Notes: generated by a model from the sequence alone, not told the origin. A DNA stretch of 49,865 nucleotides from Selenomonadaceae bacterium (GCA_017518105.1 JAFWWC010000004.1:1-49865); one strand, 5' to 3'. Numbered from the stretch's first letter, positions 29,733-38,608 are shown. Translations and numbers: made by a program.

Positions 29733-30406
29733 TAAAGCTTTCCTCCTAAATTTTGTAATGAATCGATGACGCAGGCGCAACCGGGGCGAACGTGTTGCAT
29801 GACGAAGAGCATTTTGGCTTCGGGCAAGCCCACGCAACCGCCCGTCCACGGCTTAAAAGGTCCAAAGCAATGCATGAACAATGCCGAGCCTTTACCGGGC
29901 GTGCACTCGGCATTATACCCCATGTTCAAGCCGTAAACGTAATGCGGGTCATAGTCAATCAAGTGTTCGCTGTTGCCCTTGTCGAAGTTGGCGGGAGCTT
30001 GGCGGGCGTCGACGAACTGATTGTACTTGTAATTCCAATCGCATGACCAGTAGTGATGCTCATTGACTTGCGTGTAGGGAATCGCGCAACCGGGGTCGGG
30101 CGCAATGCCGAACGCGTAATCAAAGCGGAAGGTGCCGACGGGAGTTTTGTTATCGCCCTCTTTGACCTTGCCGAGTCCGTTTTTGCCGATAAAGCCCGGC
30201 GTCGTCATGATTTGTTCCCAATCACCGTTAATCTTCTCGTGCATTGAAATCCAAGCCGTAGTTCCTTGAATACCGGCGACTACAACCATTTGCTCCGAAT
30301 CACGAGCGGCGGGCAAGTCTTTAACCCACTGCGGCGAAGGCGTCGCCTGAGCGGACTGACAAAGCATAATCATCACCACCACCAATCCTAAGAATATTTT
30401 CCGCAT
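29732..30406 (-). CDS. Secreted L,D-transpeptidase-like protein, catalytic residues intact
   Basis: 224 residues with a signal peptide (MRKIFLGLVVVMIMLCQSAQA). The fold is of the YkuD/ErfK type found in COG3786-like proteins: MVVVAGIQGTTAWISMHEK, TPVGTFRFDYAFGI, and the active-site segment with H179 (LFMHCF) and C191 in WTGGCVGLP. It probably acts on peptidoglycan peptides outside the membrane. The paralogue directly upstream shares most of the sequence but lacks both catalytic residues. The ATG at 30406 has AGGAGG nine bases upstream and overlaps that gene's stop (TGATG), so the pair is translationally coupled. Confidence 0.9.
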   Translation of the reverse strand: MRKIFLGLVVVMIMLCQSAQATPSPQWVKDLPAARDSEQMVVVAGIQGTTAWISMHEKINGDWEQIMTTPGFIGKNGLGKVKEGDNKTPVGTFRFDYAFGIAPDPGCAIPYTQVNEHHYWSCDWNYKYNQFVDARQAPANFDKGNSEHLIDYDPHYVYGLNMGYNAECTPGKGSALFMHCFGPFKPWTGGCVGLPEAKMLFVMQHVRPGCACVIDSLQNLGGKL

Positions 30407-31086
30407 CAAAAGTTGCCTCCTAAATTTTCTAAGCTGTCGATAATGCAGACACAACCGGGGCGAACGTGTTGCATGACGAAAAGCATTTTATCTTCGGGAA
30501 TTGCAATTCCTCCGCCCGTCCACGGCTTGGCTGAAGATAAGCATTGCATGAAGAAGGCGTAACCTTTACCGTGCGTGCATTCGCTGTTGTAATCGAAGCT
30601 CAAAGCGTAAGTGTAGTTCGGGGCGTAATCAATCAAACGCTCGCTCCTGTCCTTATTGAAATTGGCGGGAGCATGGCGCACGTCCATGAACTGATTGTAC
30701 TTGTAGTTGAAATCGCCTGACCAGTAGTGATTCTCGTTGACTTGCACGTAAGGAATCGCGCAACCGGGGTCGGGCGCAATGCCGAACGCGTAATCAAAAT
30801 GGAACGTGCCGATTGGAGTTTTCTCGTCGTCTTCTTTGACTTTGCCCAGTCCCTTCTTGCCGATAAAGCCTGGCGTCGTCATAATCTGTTCCCATTTGCC
30901 CGAAGAATTTTTCTCGTGCATGGAAATCCAAGCCGTCGAATCTTGAATGCCCGCAACGACAATCATTTGCTCGGCGTTCTTTGCGTCGGGAAGTTTTCTA
31001 ACCCACTGCGGCGAAGGTGTTGCCGCCATTGCCGTTTGACAAAGCATAATCATCACCGCTACCAATCCCAGAAATATTTTCCGCAT
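30406..31086 (-). CDS. L,D-transpeptidase paralogue without catalytic His and Cys
   Basis: 226 residues, clearly a duplicate of the next gene (same signal peptide MRKIFLGLVAVMIMLCQ, same YAFGIAPDPGCAIPY and WTGG segments). At the active site the His is Gln (FMQC, Q181) and the Cys is Gly (WTGGGIAIP, G193). The frame is otherwise intact with no stops, so it is a maintained non-enzyme rather than a decaying gene. A binding or regulatory role toward its active sister is a reasonable guess. ATG at 31086 is chosen; GAAAGGTG lies nine bases upstream. Alternative ATG at 31095. Confidence 0.88.
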   Translation of the reverse strand: MRKIFLGLVAVMIMLCQTAMAATPSPQWVRKLPDAKNAEQMIVVAGIQDSTAWISMHEKNSSGKWEQIMTTPGFIGKKGLGKVKEDDEKTPIGTFHFDYAFGIAPDPGCAIPYVQVNENHYWSGDFNYKYNQFMDVRHAPANFNKDRSERLIDYAPNYTYALSFDYNSECTHGKGYAFFMQCLSSAKPWTGGGIAIPEDKMLFVMQHVRPGCVCIIDSLENLGGNF

Positions 31087-31104
31087 AAAAATCATCACCT
31101 TTCA

Positions 31105-32559
31105 TTACGCCAAAATTTTTCTAAGCCCGCTGACGTAATCTTCCGTGGTTGGCAGGTATACTTTCGGGCGACGCCTCACGACTGGTACGACGCATTCTTC
31201 TATTAAAGCTTTTGCAAAATCGCGGCGGCTAGCAGAAGAGTACATGTCCTTCAAAGTCGAGCCGTCAAGTTTATCCCTTAAGGCAGAGGCGACCTTTTCG
31301 GCTTCGTTCTTATTTAGCAGATAATCGAACGAAACTGTTGTGAATTCCTTTTCCAGAATCCTAACCATTTCCTTGCTGTCGTCTTCGATAAACTCATCAG
31401 TCACGGCTTGAGAAACTTTGCTTGCGGCAGTGCCACCCGCGAACGAACCGATAAGCCCGCCGACAAAACCGCCAACCGCCGTACCGACACCAGGAATAAT
31501 CGAACCGATAGCCGCGCCCGCAGATGCTCCGCCCATCCAGCCGCCAACGCCACCTGCTACGCCAGCCGAAGTGTTCACCACGTTTTTAAAGAGTTGCGCT
31601 CCAGAAATTCTCCCGCGAAAAATATTTACGACATCGCCGACCGACATGACCGCAACTGTAGCTATTCCCGTGACGACATTGCCGCGCAGAAGTTTAGCGG
31701 CACTCTTCATCGCCGCCGCGCCGTAAATCTCCGTTCCACTCCTGAAGGCGTTGACTAAATGAGCGGACGCCTTAGAGCCGAGCATACTTACCAAAGCTTC
31801 TGACGGGGCAACAAGTGCGCTGTTAATGCCCGCCTTAGTCATTTGCCCGACGAGGATTGAACTCACCCACGCCGCACCGCCGACTTGCAGACCAACTTTA
31901 ACGGAGTCTTCCAGAGCCGCGCTGAAATTTTTTCCATTCCACGAAGAGACCGCAAAGGTTATCGCCGCCGAAATGCCGCCGCTGTATGCTCCGATTTGAA
32001 CGCCGTGTACCACGTCATACGTCAAAGATTCAATCGTTCCAGCCTTAGCAATATTTTTCGCCTGTTCGTAAGTTATGTTGCCCTTGCGGATTATATCCTC
32101 TGCCTTTTTGACGCCGCGAACCTCGCCGCGATTAATGCGTTCTTGCATGGCTTTTAGGGCGTCATCGTATTTATCGGAGGGAACTTCGATTTGCATAGGC
32201 GAGCCGTCGGGATTGTGGTAGCGAAATTTCCCGTCGCGGAAACATTCGCGAATACACTTGCTACCGCTGGAGCAGTACTTGCTTTGAATGTTCGTCCCGT
32301 TGACAATTCTGTCCGCGCCGTCCTTAGCATTGTCGCCGCCGACGATTTGGGCGTTCTTACCAGTGAACCTGTCGTAGAGGTCGTTAGCACTTTCGGCAGC
32401 AAAGCCGTGACCGCGTGCGCCGTGAAATTTTTCTTCGCTGTAAGCTTTGGCGGTGTTGAGTACGACGCCTTGAACCGTGCCGACAATCGCCGCGCCGCAA
32501 TGCGGGCAAATTTTCTTATGACCGTAAACTTTTCCATTGCATTTCGGACAATTTCTCAT
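31105..32559 (-). CDS. Zinc-ribbon, glycine-zipper membrane protein of unknown function
   Basis: 484 residues. A zinc ribbon opens the protein (C4-PK-C7, C18-PH-C21). A polar domain follows, with SKYCSSGSKCIRECF and PMQIEVPSDKYDDALKAMQERI. Residues about 180-410 contain long Ala/Gly-rich hydrophobic stretches, including a glycine-zipper run AGGVGGWMGGASAGAAIGS and GGFVGGLIGSFAGG, which suggests insertion in a membrane or pore formation. The C-terminus is charged. I recall similar proteins of unknown function in other bacteria but cannot name a family. It sits 12 bases after argS and 18 bases before the L,D-transpeptidase paralogue, so it is in the same operon. Confidence 0.85.
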   Translation of the reverse strand: MRNCPKCNGKVYGHKKICPHCGAAIVGTVQGVVLNTAKAYSEEKFHGARGHGFAAESANDLYDRFTGKNAQIVGGDNAKDGADRIVNGTNIQSKYCSSGSKCIRECFRDGKFRYHNPDGSPMQIEVPSDKYDDALKAMQERINRGEVRGVKKAEDIIRKGNITYEQAKNIAKAGTIESLTYDVVHGVQIGAYSGGISAAITFAVSSWNGKNFSAALEDSVKVGLQVGGAAWVSSILVGQMTKAGINSALVAPSEALVSMLGSKASAHLVNAFRSGTEIYGAAAMKSAAKLLRGNVVTGIATVAVMSVGDVVNIFRGRISGAQLFKNVVNTSAGVAGGVGGWMGGASAGAAIGSIIPGVGTAVGGFVGGLIGSFAGGTAASKVSQAVTDEFIEDDSKEMVRILEKEFTTVSFDYLLNKNEAEKVASALRDKLDGSTLKDMYSSASRRDFAKALIEECVVPVVRRRPKVYLPTTEDYVSGLRKILA

Positions 32560-32571
32560 ATCGTTATTTCC

Positions 32572-34230
32572 TTACATGTGGTCGGGAGCCGAGACGCCTA
32601 ACAAGCTCAATGCGTGCTGAATCGTATGCTGCGTGACCTTTAACAGTGCAAGCCGAGCCTTAGCCAAATCCTCTTCGACGCCCAATATCCTGCAGTCACG
32701 ATAAAACGCGCTGAACGTCGATGCCAAATCATAAACGTAGCGGGCAATGCGTTGGGGTGCGTATTCAGCCGCCGCCTTGTCAATCTCGTCAGGGTACTCG
32801 AAGATTTTGTTAATCAAGTCGACCTCCGCCGCCGAGTTCATAAGCGATAATTTCGGCTCCGCGTCGAGGGATAAGCCCGCCTCCTTTGCTTGCCGGAAGA
32901 TTGAACAAATCCTAGCGTGCGCGTATTGAATGTAATAAACGGGATTGTCCGCGCTCTGCGACTTCGCCAAATCCAAATCGAAATCAAGCTGGCTGTCCGT
33001 CGAACGCATTAGGAAAAAATACCTCGCCGCGTCGGTGCCGACCTCGTCCATTAGCTCGCGTAGCGGAATCGCCGTGCCCATACGCTTAGACATCTTGACT
33101 GCCTCGCCGCTCCTGAACAACGAGACCATTTGCAGGAAGATAATCTTCAGCTTGTCGGCGTCGTAGCCCAGCATAGTCATCGCCGCCTTGACGCGGGCAA
33201 CGTAGCCATGATGATCCGCCCCCCAAAGATTTATCAGCTCGCCAAAGCCGCGGTCGAATTTGTTCTTGTGATAGGCAATGTCCGCCGCAAGATAAGTTGC
33301 CTCGCCGTTCGCCCGAACTACTACGCGGTCTTTGTCGTCGCCGTACTTAGTCGAAGCCAACCATAAAGCCCCGTCCTGTTCGTAAATGCCGCCGCGTTCC
33401 TTGAGGACTTCAATCGCCGCGTTAATCTTGTCGGGGTGAAGCGTCCGCTCACTGAACCAAACGTCGAAATGCACGCCGAACCTTTCCAAGTCGTCCTTAA
33501 GCTCAAGCATCTTATCAGCGTAGGCAAGCTCGCCAAGAACTTTTAAGCGTTCGTCATCGGGCAAGGCAAGGTACTTGTCGCCGTCGCGGGCAATGATTCG
33601 TTTGGTCGTGTCGAGAATGTCCGCGCCTTGATAGCCGTCTTCGGGGAAGGGAATATCCTGCCCGTGCAACTGCAGATAGCGTGCGTTGACGCTCAAGGCT
33701 AGCTTGTCCATCTGATTGCCGGCGTCATTTATGTAATACTCGCTCTCGACGTTGTAGCCCGCCGCCCGCATGATGTTGACGATAGCCGAACCTGCCGCCG
33801 CGCCTCGTCCGTGCCCAACGTGCAAAAGCCCCGTAGGATTCGCGCTGACGTACTCAATCTGAATCGTTACGTTGTTCTTGCAGGGCATGTTCCCGAAGTC
33901 TTCCCCCGCGTCGTAAATTTCTTTCAGCTCGCGGTAAATCACATCGCCCTTAAGATAAAAGTTCATGAAGCCCGCGCCCGCAATCTCAATGCGCTCGAAC
34001 AGGTCAGAATTGATTCGGGCTTTAATCTCCCCGGCTATCTTGCGTGGACTCGTGCGGAAGATTTTTGCGGTCTGCATGGCGAAGTTCGTTGCGAAGTCCC
34101 CGAATTCTTTCTTAGGCGGAACTTCTAACGCGACTTCCGGCAACGTCTCAGAAAACTTCAACGCGCCGTCATTCATTGCCGCCTTAACCGCCGCTTTAAC
34201 CGCCGCTGCGATTTTTTCTTTAGCTTGCAA
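32572..34230 (-). CDS. argS: Arginyl-tRNA synthetase
   Basis: 552 residues from a TTG at 34230, which has AAAGGAGGG six bases upstream; further upstream codons are in the intergenic region. Class I motifs: the HIGH equivalent HVGH in ANPTGLLHVGHGRG, INDAGNQMDKLA, NLWGADHHGY and the KMSKS equivalent KMSKRMG. The C-terminal anticodon-binding helices include YDLASTFSAFYRDCRIL and end LLGVSAPDHM. It charges tRNA-Arg. It heads the leftward string that ends with rpoE and pyrG and is divergent from tRNA-Leu. Confidence 0.97.
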   Translation of the reverse strand: MQAKEKIAAAVKAAVKAAMNDGALKFSETLPEVALEVPPKKEFGDFATNFAMQTAKIFRTSPRKIAGEIKARINSDLFERIEIAGAGFMNFYLKGDVIYRELKEIYDAGEDFGNMPCKNNVTIQIEYVSANPTGLLHVGHGRGAAAGSAIVNIMRAAGYNVESEYYINDAGNQMDKLALSVNARYLQLHGQDIPFPEDGYQGADILDTTKRIIARDGDKYLALPDDERLKVLGELAYADKMLELKDDLERFGVHFDVWFSERTLHPDKINAAIEVLKERGGIYEQDGALWLASTKYGDDKDRVVVRANGEATYLAADIAYHKNKFDRGFGELINLWGADHHGYVARVKAAMTMLGYDADKLKIIFLQMVSLFRSGEAVKMSKRMGTAIPLRELMDEVGTDAARYFFLMRSTDSQLDFDLDLAKSQSADNPVYYIQYAHARICSIFRQAKEAGLSLDAEPKLSLMNSAAEVDLINKIFEYPDEIDKAAAEYAPQRIARYVYDLASTFSAFYRDCRILGVEEDLAKARLALLKVTQHTIQHALSLLGVSAPDHM

Positions 34231-34294
34231 GTCTTTCCCTCCTTTGAAGTTTGAAAATATATTCGGCGAAGTAAGCTTTATTCCTGCGCGGTTA

Positions 34295-34323
34295 TTGACA
34301 GTGAAAAATAAATGTGATTTAAT
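34295..34323 (+). promoter_or_regulatory. Promoter of tRNA-Leu
   Basis: TTGACA (34295-34300) and TTTAAT (34318-34323) with a 17-bp spacer lie ten bases before the tRNA. Confidence 0.8.
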
Positions 34324-34332
34324 CGGCGTCAA

Positions 34333-34417
34333 GCGGATGTGGCGGAATTGGCAGACGCGCCGGACTTAGGATCCGTTGCCCTAGGGCGTGAGGGTTCGAC
34401 TCCCTCCATCCGCACCA
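34333..34417 (+). tRNA. tRNA-Leu (anticodon TAG)
   Basis: 85-nt class II tRNA: acceptor GCGGATG/CATCCGC, D-arm GGAATTGGCAGAC, anticodon loop CTTAGGA giving TAG (reads CTA and probably other CTN), long variable arm GTTGCCCTAGGGCGT, T-loop GTTCGACTC and an encoded CCA. Confidence 0.96.
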
Positions 34418-34441
34418 ATTTTTTTTTATGGGGGGATTTTT

Positions 34442-35020
34442 ATGGATTGGGTTTTACTGGTGCTTACGGCTTATCTTATCGGCTCGTTGCCGCTCGGATT
34501 GATTCTTACTCAAATCATCTGGAAGAAAGATATTCGCCGGTTTGGTTCGCACAACGTCGGCGCAACTAATGCCTGGCGTGTCATCGGCAGGGGAGCTGGG
34601 CTGTTGGTTTTCCTTATCGACTTCATCAAAGGGCAACTCGGCGTCTTAATCGGCGCGTATTATTTTGCCTCGCCCGGCGCGATGGCTCTCGGCGGACTCT
34701 TCGCGATACTCGGTGCTATCTTCCCGTTTACTCTCGGCTTCAAGGGCGGCAAGGGCGTTTCGACTTCGCTGGGTGTCCTCGTCGCGCTCATGCCAAAGAT
34801 TACGATTATCGTCCTGGTCGTGTGGCTCGTCGTGTTCTTGTTTAGTCGTTATGTCTCGCTTGCCTCAATCGTCGCGGCGACATTAACGCCAATCCTCGCG
34901 GCACTCTTCAAGGAGCCGATAATCTTTTTCCTCTTCTCACTGATTATGGCGGGCGTCGTTGTCTTCCGTCATAGGGAAAATATCGAACGTCTCAAGGCTG
35001 GTAGGGAAAATCGAATGTAA
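34442..35020 (+). CDS. plsY: Glycerol-3-phosphate acyltransferase PlsY
   Basis: 192-residue multi-pass membrane enzyme using acyl-phosphate to acylate glycerol-3-phosphate, the first step of phospholipid synthesis. All three family motifs are seen: GSHNVGATNAWRV, FKGGKGVSTSLG and FRHRENIERLKAGRENR. The ATG at 34442 has GGGGGGAT upstream. An in-frame upstream start at 34388 would lie inside the tRNA-Leu gene and is rejected. It lies 24 bases after the tRNA, so it may be read through from the tRNA promoter. Confidence 0.96.
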   Translation: MDWVLLVLTAYLIGSLPLGLILTQIIWKKDIRRFGSHNVGATNAWRVIGRGAGLLVFLIDFIKGQLGVLIGAYYFASPGAMALGGLFAILGAIFPFTLGFKGGKGVSTSLGVLVALMPKITIIVLVVWLVVFLFSRYVSLASIVAATLTPILAALFKEPIIFFLFSLIMAGVVVFRHRENIERLKAGRENRM

Positions 35021-35032
35021 GGGGCACTCGTC

Positions 35033-35905
35033 ATGGCAAACTTAAAGGCAACGAACACGGCTGGCGGTCGGCGCAAGGGAATGTTCGCGCTTAGGCTCAA
35101 AGATAATCTCGAAGTGCGCACGCTTGAAGAACTCCGCGATAATTTCGACTTGGAAAAAGCTGTTGAGTACTTTCACAGCGGCGAATTGCTCCAATGGCTC
35201 GAAGACCGTTTCTATGACGACGAGGCGGACGCTATCCGCGAACTCGACGGCGACGACCCCAATTTAGCGGCGAAACTCTGCGCGGTTCTCAATGTGGAGT
35301 GCGATGTTAATCTTGAGTTCGTGCGCCGCCTCCGCGAGAAGAAAGCTTACCTTGTCGAACACACCGACGACCAAACGATTATCGACAACGCCGCCGCCAC
35401 TGCCCTAGACCAAGGCGACCTCGGAGAACTGATTCAGCTGGGCTACACGACGATTTATCTTTGCGGCGAACAGTTCAACGTGCCAATTCGGGTTGCGGGC
35501 GTCAAATACGTCGGGATTCTCGGTGCGCCAAAGATTAAAATCCGTGCGAAGTCTCAAGACGACCTCGACGCGCAAAATATTTCCTTCGAGAACGTTCAGT
35601 TGCCGTGGCAAAAAGTCATCAGCGTTGAGCCCGTGCAAATCACCGAGGAAAATATAGAACAGATTTTGGACGTACCTCTTAAAGTAACAGTTGAACTCGG
35701 ACAAACGAAAAAAACAATTAAAGAAATTTTCGACTTGGCAACGGGTTCTATCATTGAGCTTGATAGATTGGCGGGCGAACCTGTCGAAATACAAGTGAAC
35801 GGACATTTGCTAGGAAAGGGCGAAGTCGTCGTTATTGATGAAAATTTCGGCGTAAGGGTAACGGAGATTGCCACGCCTGCCGAGCGAGCCATGAATCTCA
35901 GATAA
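35033..35905 (+). CDS. Protein with C-terminal FliN/SpoA domain, unknown role
   Basis: 290 residues. The last 75 (about 215-285) match the FliN/FliM C-terminal SpoA fold: [40 protein letters not shown] and [19 protein letters not shown]. The N-terminal half is acidic and helical, with [38 protein letters not shown], a pattern that I associate with N-terminal modules of other Firmicute proteins. No flagellar genes are near. SpoA domains also occur in type III secretion cargo platforms. It might be a switch-complex or adaptor protein. It starts 13 bases after plsY with AAGGGG upstream and has its own terminator. Confidence 0.8.
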   Translation: MANLKATNTAGGRRKGMFALRLKDNLEVRTLEELRDNFDLEKAVEYFHSGELLQWLEDRFYDDEADAIRELDGDDPNLAAKLCAVLNVECDVNLEFVRRLREKKAYLVEHTDDQTIIDNAAATALDQGDLGELIQLGYTTIYLCGEQFNVPIRVAGVKYVGILGAPKIKIRAKSQDDLDAQNISFENVQLPWQKVISVEPVQITEENIEQILDVPLKVTVELGQTKKTIKEIFDLATGSIIELDRLAGEPVEIQVNGHLLGKGEVVVIDENFGVRVTEIATPAERAMNLR

Positions 35906-35924
35906 ATTTTTATTGTAAAGACCG

Positions 35925-35951
35925 TCCCCGATTGAGCGTCGGGGATTTTTT
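35925..35951 (+). terminator. Terminator after the SpoA-domain gene
   Basis: A TCCCCGA/TCGGGGA stem with a 7-base loop is followed by six T residues. Confidence 0.9.
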
Positions 35952-35981
35952 GTGTAAAGAAGTGCACGCCTGAAATTTTTA

Positions 35982-35990
35982 TGGTACAAT
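35982..35990 (+). promoter_or_regulatory. Extended -10 promoter of the XpaC-TelA-PBP operon
   Basis: TGGTACAAT is an extended -10 element (TGn plus TACAAT); no good -35 box is seen. It lies 36 bases before the first start codon of the operon. Confidence 0.6.
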
Positions 35991-36025
35991 GGCAGAAATT
36001 TTTTTAGTGGCAGGGAGTGAGGACA

Positions 36026-37006
36026 TTGGACGAGGCATTGAACTATCTGGTAGTTATATTGATGACGGCGGGAGTAATCTTCGGCGGGAAGGCGTTTTGG
36101 GATTGGAAAAAGAATCGGACGCCGCAACTTGACTTGACGGAGCTGGAAGAGGAACGCGCACAATATTTGCAGGAGAACTTCGACAAGGCGACCGCCGATT
36201 ATAATTACTTGGAGGAGGCGCAAGGGAAAATTTCCGACCGCGAGCTTGTCAATCAGTTGCGAAGACTTCAGCGCACGGCTAAGGATTTACTCAATCACCT
36301 GGAAAAGAATCCTTCGCGGATAGCTCTGGCGTACAAGTTCATTGATTACTATCAAGACCGCGCAGTAAAAATCGTCAAGCAGTATCAGGAGCTGGAGGAG
36401 ACGCATTTAACGACGGACAAGGTACAAGATCTAAAGCAGCGCATGAAGCAGACGCTTGCCGCCCTGGACGAGGCGTATCGCGACCAATTCGAGCACATAC
36501 TAAACGACCAGATAATTTCCGCCGACGCCGAGTTAAAGGTCATGGAGCAACAGCTAAACGCCGAGGGCATTGACACCAAGACGATTGACGTTGGGGCGGT
36601 CGATGAGTATGGCAACGTTCGGATTGATACGGATTTGCAAGGTCAGCCCATGACAATGGAGCCGCAGAGAAAATTTTTCCCGCAAGGTATGCAAAAGCGG
36701 CGGCGGCGTGGCGAAGTCGATGCACACGTTGAAGATTTGCCCTTCCCCGAAGAAGACCGCCCGCAAATCGTCCAGACTAAGTTAATTCAGTCGGCGTTAG
36801 CAATCTTCCTAGGCTCGTTCGGAGCGCATAAGTTCTATCAAGGCAAGACGATTCAGGGCGTGATATACTTCCTGCTATCGTGGACAACGCTCCCGATGTG
36901 GATTAGTCTCGTTGAGGGGATTCGCTACCTGTTCATGCCCGTTGAAGACTTTTACAGCCAATACATCAAGGACACCAAGAAGGATAAGCGCAATCGGCGC
37001 AGATAA
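36026..37006 (+). CDS. XpaC-like protein fused to a TM2 domain
   Basis: About 326 residues from a TTG at 36026, with AGGGAG eight bases upstream; a GTG at 36017 in frame overlaps that site. A membrane segment (ALNYLVVILMTAGVIFGG) comes first, then a coiled, charged region resembling XpaC (LRRLQRTAKDLLNHLEKNP, IDYYQDRAVKIVKQYQELE). The C-terminus is a TM2 domain: KLIQSALAIFLGSFGAHKFY followed by QGVIYFLLSWTTLPMWISLVEG. XpaC and TelA genes are commonly paired in Firmicutes and are linked to envelope stress and toxic-anion resistance. The TelA gene follows after 29 bases. Confidence 0.82.
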   Translation: MDEALNYLVVILMTAGVIFGGKAFWDWKKNRTPQLDLTELEEERAQYLQENFDKATADYNYLEEAQGKISDRELVNQLRRLQRTAKDLLNHLEKNPSRIALAYKFIDYYQDRAVKIVKQYQELEETHLTTDKVQDLKQRMKQTLAALDEAYRDQFEHILNDQIISADAELKVMEQQLNAEGIDTKTIDVGAVDEYGNVRIDTDLQGQPMTMEPQRKFFPQGMQKRRRRGEVDAHVEDLPFPEEDRPQIVQTKLIQSALAIFLGSFGAHKFYQGKTIQGVIYFLLSWTTLPMWISLVEGIRYLFMPVEDFYSQYIKDTKKDKRNRRR

Positions 37007-37035
37007 AATTTTTTAGACAAGAGGAGAGATAATCA

Positions 37036-38190
37036 ATGGCAGAGATAAACCTTAACGACCTTATGGCAAAGAAGAAGACTTCCGCGACGGAGGAGCAAGC
37101 AGTCACCCCCGTGGAGCCGTCAAAAGAAATCGCGAAGGTCACACAGCAAATCGAGACGCTTTCGCCCGAAGAGATTGCCAAAGTCCAATCAATCAAGGAC
37201 GGCATAGACTTAACCGACTCAAGCACGCCGCTTAGTTTCGGTGCACCCGCCCAAAAGGAAATAGCGCAGTTCTCGGACAGTATCTTAGCTAAGGTTCGTT
37301 CAAAGGACGCGGGCGAAGTCGGCACACTTCTAAATGACCTAGTCGGCAAGGTTAAGGGCTTCGACGTGACTAAGAAAAATGACAGCTTCCTTAGCAACTT
37401 GCCGATAATCGGTTCGCTCATGAATAAGGCTGATGACATGATGCAGGGCTACGAGAAACTTTCCGTGCAGGTCGAAAAGATTCAGGCGGGATTGGAGAGT
37501 TCCAAAACTAAGATGATGGAAGATGTCGTTATGTTCGACACGCTCTATCAAAAGAACCTCGACTACTTCAAGGACTTGCAACTTTATATCCGCGCTGGCG
37601 AAGAGAAACTAGACGAAATGCGCACAGTGACTTTGCCAAAGCTCCGCGAACAAGCCGCCGCTAGTGGCGACCCGATGGCAGTGCAAGTCGTCAATGACTT
37701 TGAACAGGGCGTCGACCGCTTCGAGAAAAAAGTTCATGACCTCAAGCTGAGCAAAACGCTAGCCATTCAGACCGCGCCGCAAATTAGACTGATTCAGAAC
37801 AACGACAAAGTTTTAATCGACCGCGTGCAGTCCGCGATTTATCACACGATACCGCTTTGGAAAAATCAGATGGTCATCGCGCTCGGACTCACACGGCAAA
37901 AAGAAGTTATCGAACTTCAACGGGCAGTCAGCGACGCAACCAACGACCTTATCCGCCGCAACGCCGAAATGCTCAAGCAGAATTCAATCGACACGGCTAA
38001 AGCCAACGAACGCGGAATAGTCGACATTGAGACGGTAAAAAAAGCCAACGAAGATTTAATCTCGACGCTTGAAGAGACGTTGCGTATCCAAAGCGAAGGA
38101 CGCCAGAAACGTCAGGCGGCGGAGAAAGAACTAATCGCGATTGAAGGACGCTTGAAAGATGCTCTGCTCAAGAATGCAAATCGTTCATGA
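37036..38190 (+). CDS. Toxic-anion resistance protein TelA family
   Basis: 384 residues, highly helical. Family signatures include FLSNLPIIGSLMNKADDM, KMMEDVVMFDTLYQKNLDYF, LYIRAGEEKLDEM and AIQTAPQIRLIQNNDKVLID, followed by IPLWKNQMVIALGLTRQ. TelA proteins were first tied to tellurite resistance; the physiological role is thought to lie in envelope or phage stress together with XpaC. It is soluble and probably membrane-associated through its partner. It lies between the XpaC-TM2 gene and a small membrane protein gene, with short gaps suggesting one transcript. Confidence 0.9.
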   Translation: MAEINLNDLMAKKKTSATEEQAVTPVEPSKEIAKVTQQIETLSPEEIAKVQSIKDGIDLTDSSTPLSFGAPAQKEIAQFSDSILAKVRSKDAGEVGTLLNDLVGKVKGFDVTKKNDSFLSNLPIIGSLMNKADDMMQGYEKLSVQVEKIQAGLESSKTKMMEDVVMFDTLYQKNLDYFKDLQLYIRAGEEKLDEMRTVTLPKLREQAAASGDPMAVQVVNDFEQGVDRFEKKVHDLKLSKTLAIQTAPQIRLIQNNDKVLIDRVQSAIYHTIPLWKNQMVIALGLTRQKEVIELQRAVSDATNDLIRRNAEMLKQNSIDTAKANERGIVDIETVKKANEDLISTLEETLRIQSEGRQKRQAAEKELIAIEGRLKDALLKNANRS

Positions 38191-38206
38191 CTTAGGAGAA
38201 TCATTC

Positions 38207-38608
38207 ATGCGGGAATCAGTCGGCATACCGGCGGGGGTGCTCGTTTACTTCGTGTCGGTAATCCTTTGTTTAATCTTCGTGCAAGTCGGTTTCGCAGACC
38301 CCGGCAACTGGCCGACGCTCATCACGACATTAACGGCGGTAGTTTCGTTCAAAGTCACATGCGCGGCGGTAGAAAACTTTTCCAACAGCGACGGCGTCAA
38401 AGTCGTGGGGATAATCATTGCGATGTTCTGGCTACTGTCATTGGGCGTCGATATGTTCAGTGGATTGGAAGAGTTGCTTAAATTTCTAAGCGGCGGAACG
38501 GAATCAACAGGATTGAAAGACTTTAGGGCTTTGGTAGATAACGTATGGAATTCAAAACTTTGTGCGATAATCTCAGTGTTGCTTGCGATGTGGACGCTGA
38601 ATAAATGA
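38207..38608 (+). CDS. Small four-helix membrane protein, unknown
   Basis: 133 residues from the ATG at 38207, which has AGGAG nine bases upstream. Four predicted membrane segments: GVLVYFVSVILCLIFVQVGF, LITTLTAVVSFKVTCAAV, VGIIIAMFWLLSLGVDMF and LCAIISVLLAMWTL. No recognised family. Its TGA overlaps the ATG of the penicillin-binding protein gene (ATGA), and it follows telA by 16 bases, so its product is made with both. Confidence 0.78.
   Translation: MRESVGIPAGVLVYFVSVILCLIFVQVGFADPGNWPTLITTLTAVVSFKVTCAAVENFSNSDGVKVVGIIIAMFWLLSLGVDMFSGLEELLKFLSGGTESTGLKDFRALVDNVWNSKLCAIISVLLAMWTLNK

Noticed and set aside
34388..34441. Upstream in-frame start for plsY
   Set aside because: It would begin inside the tRNA-Leu gene; the ATG at 34442 has its own G-rich ribosome-binding site and the correct PlsY N-terminus.
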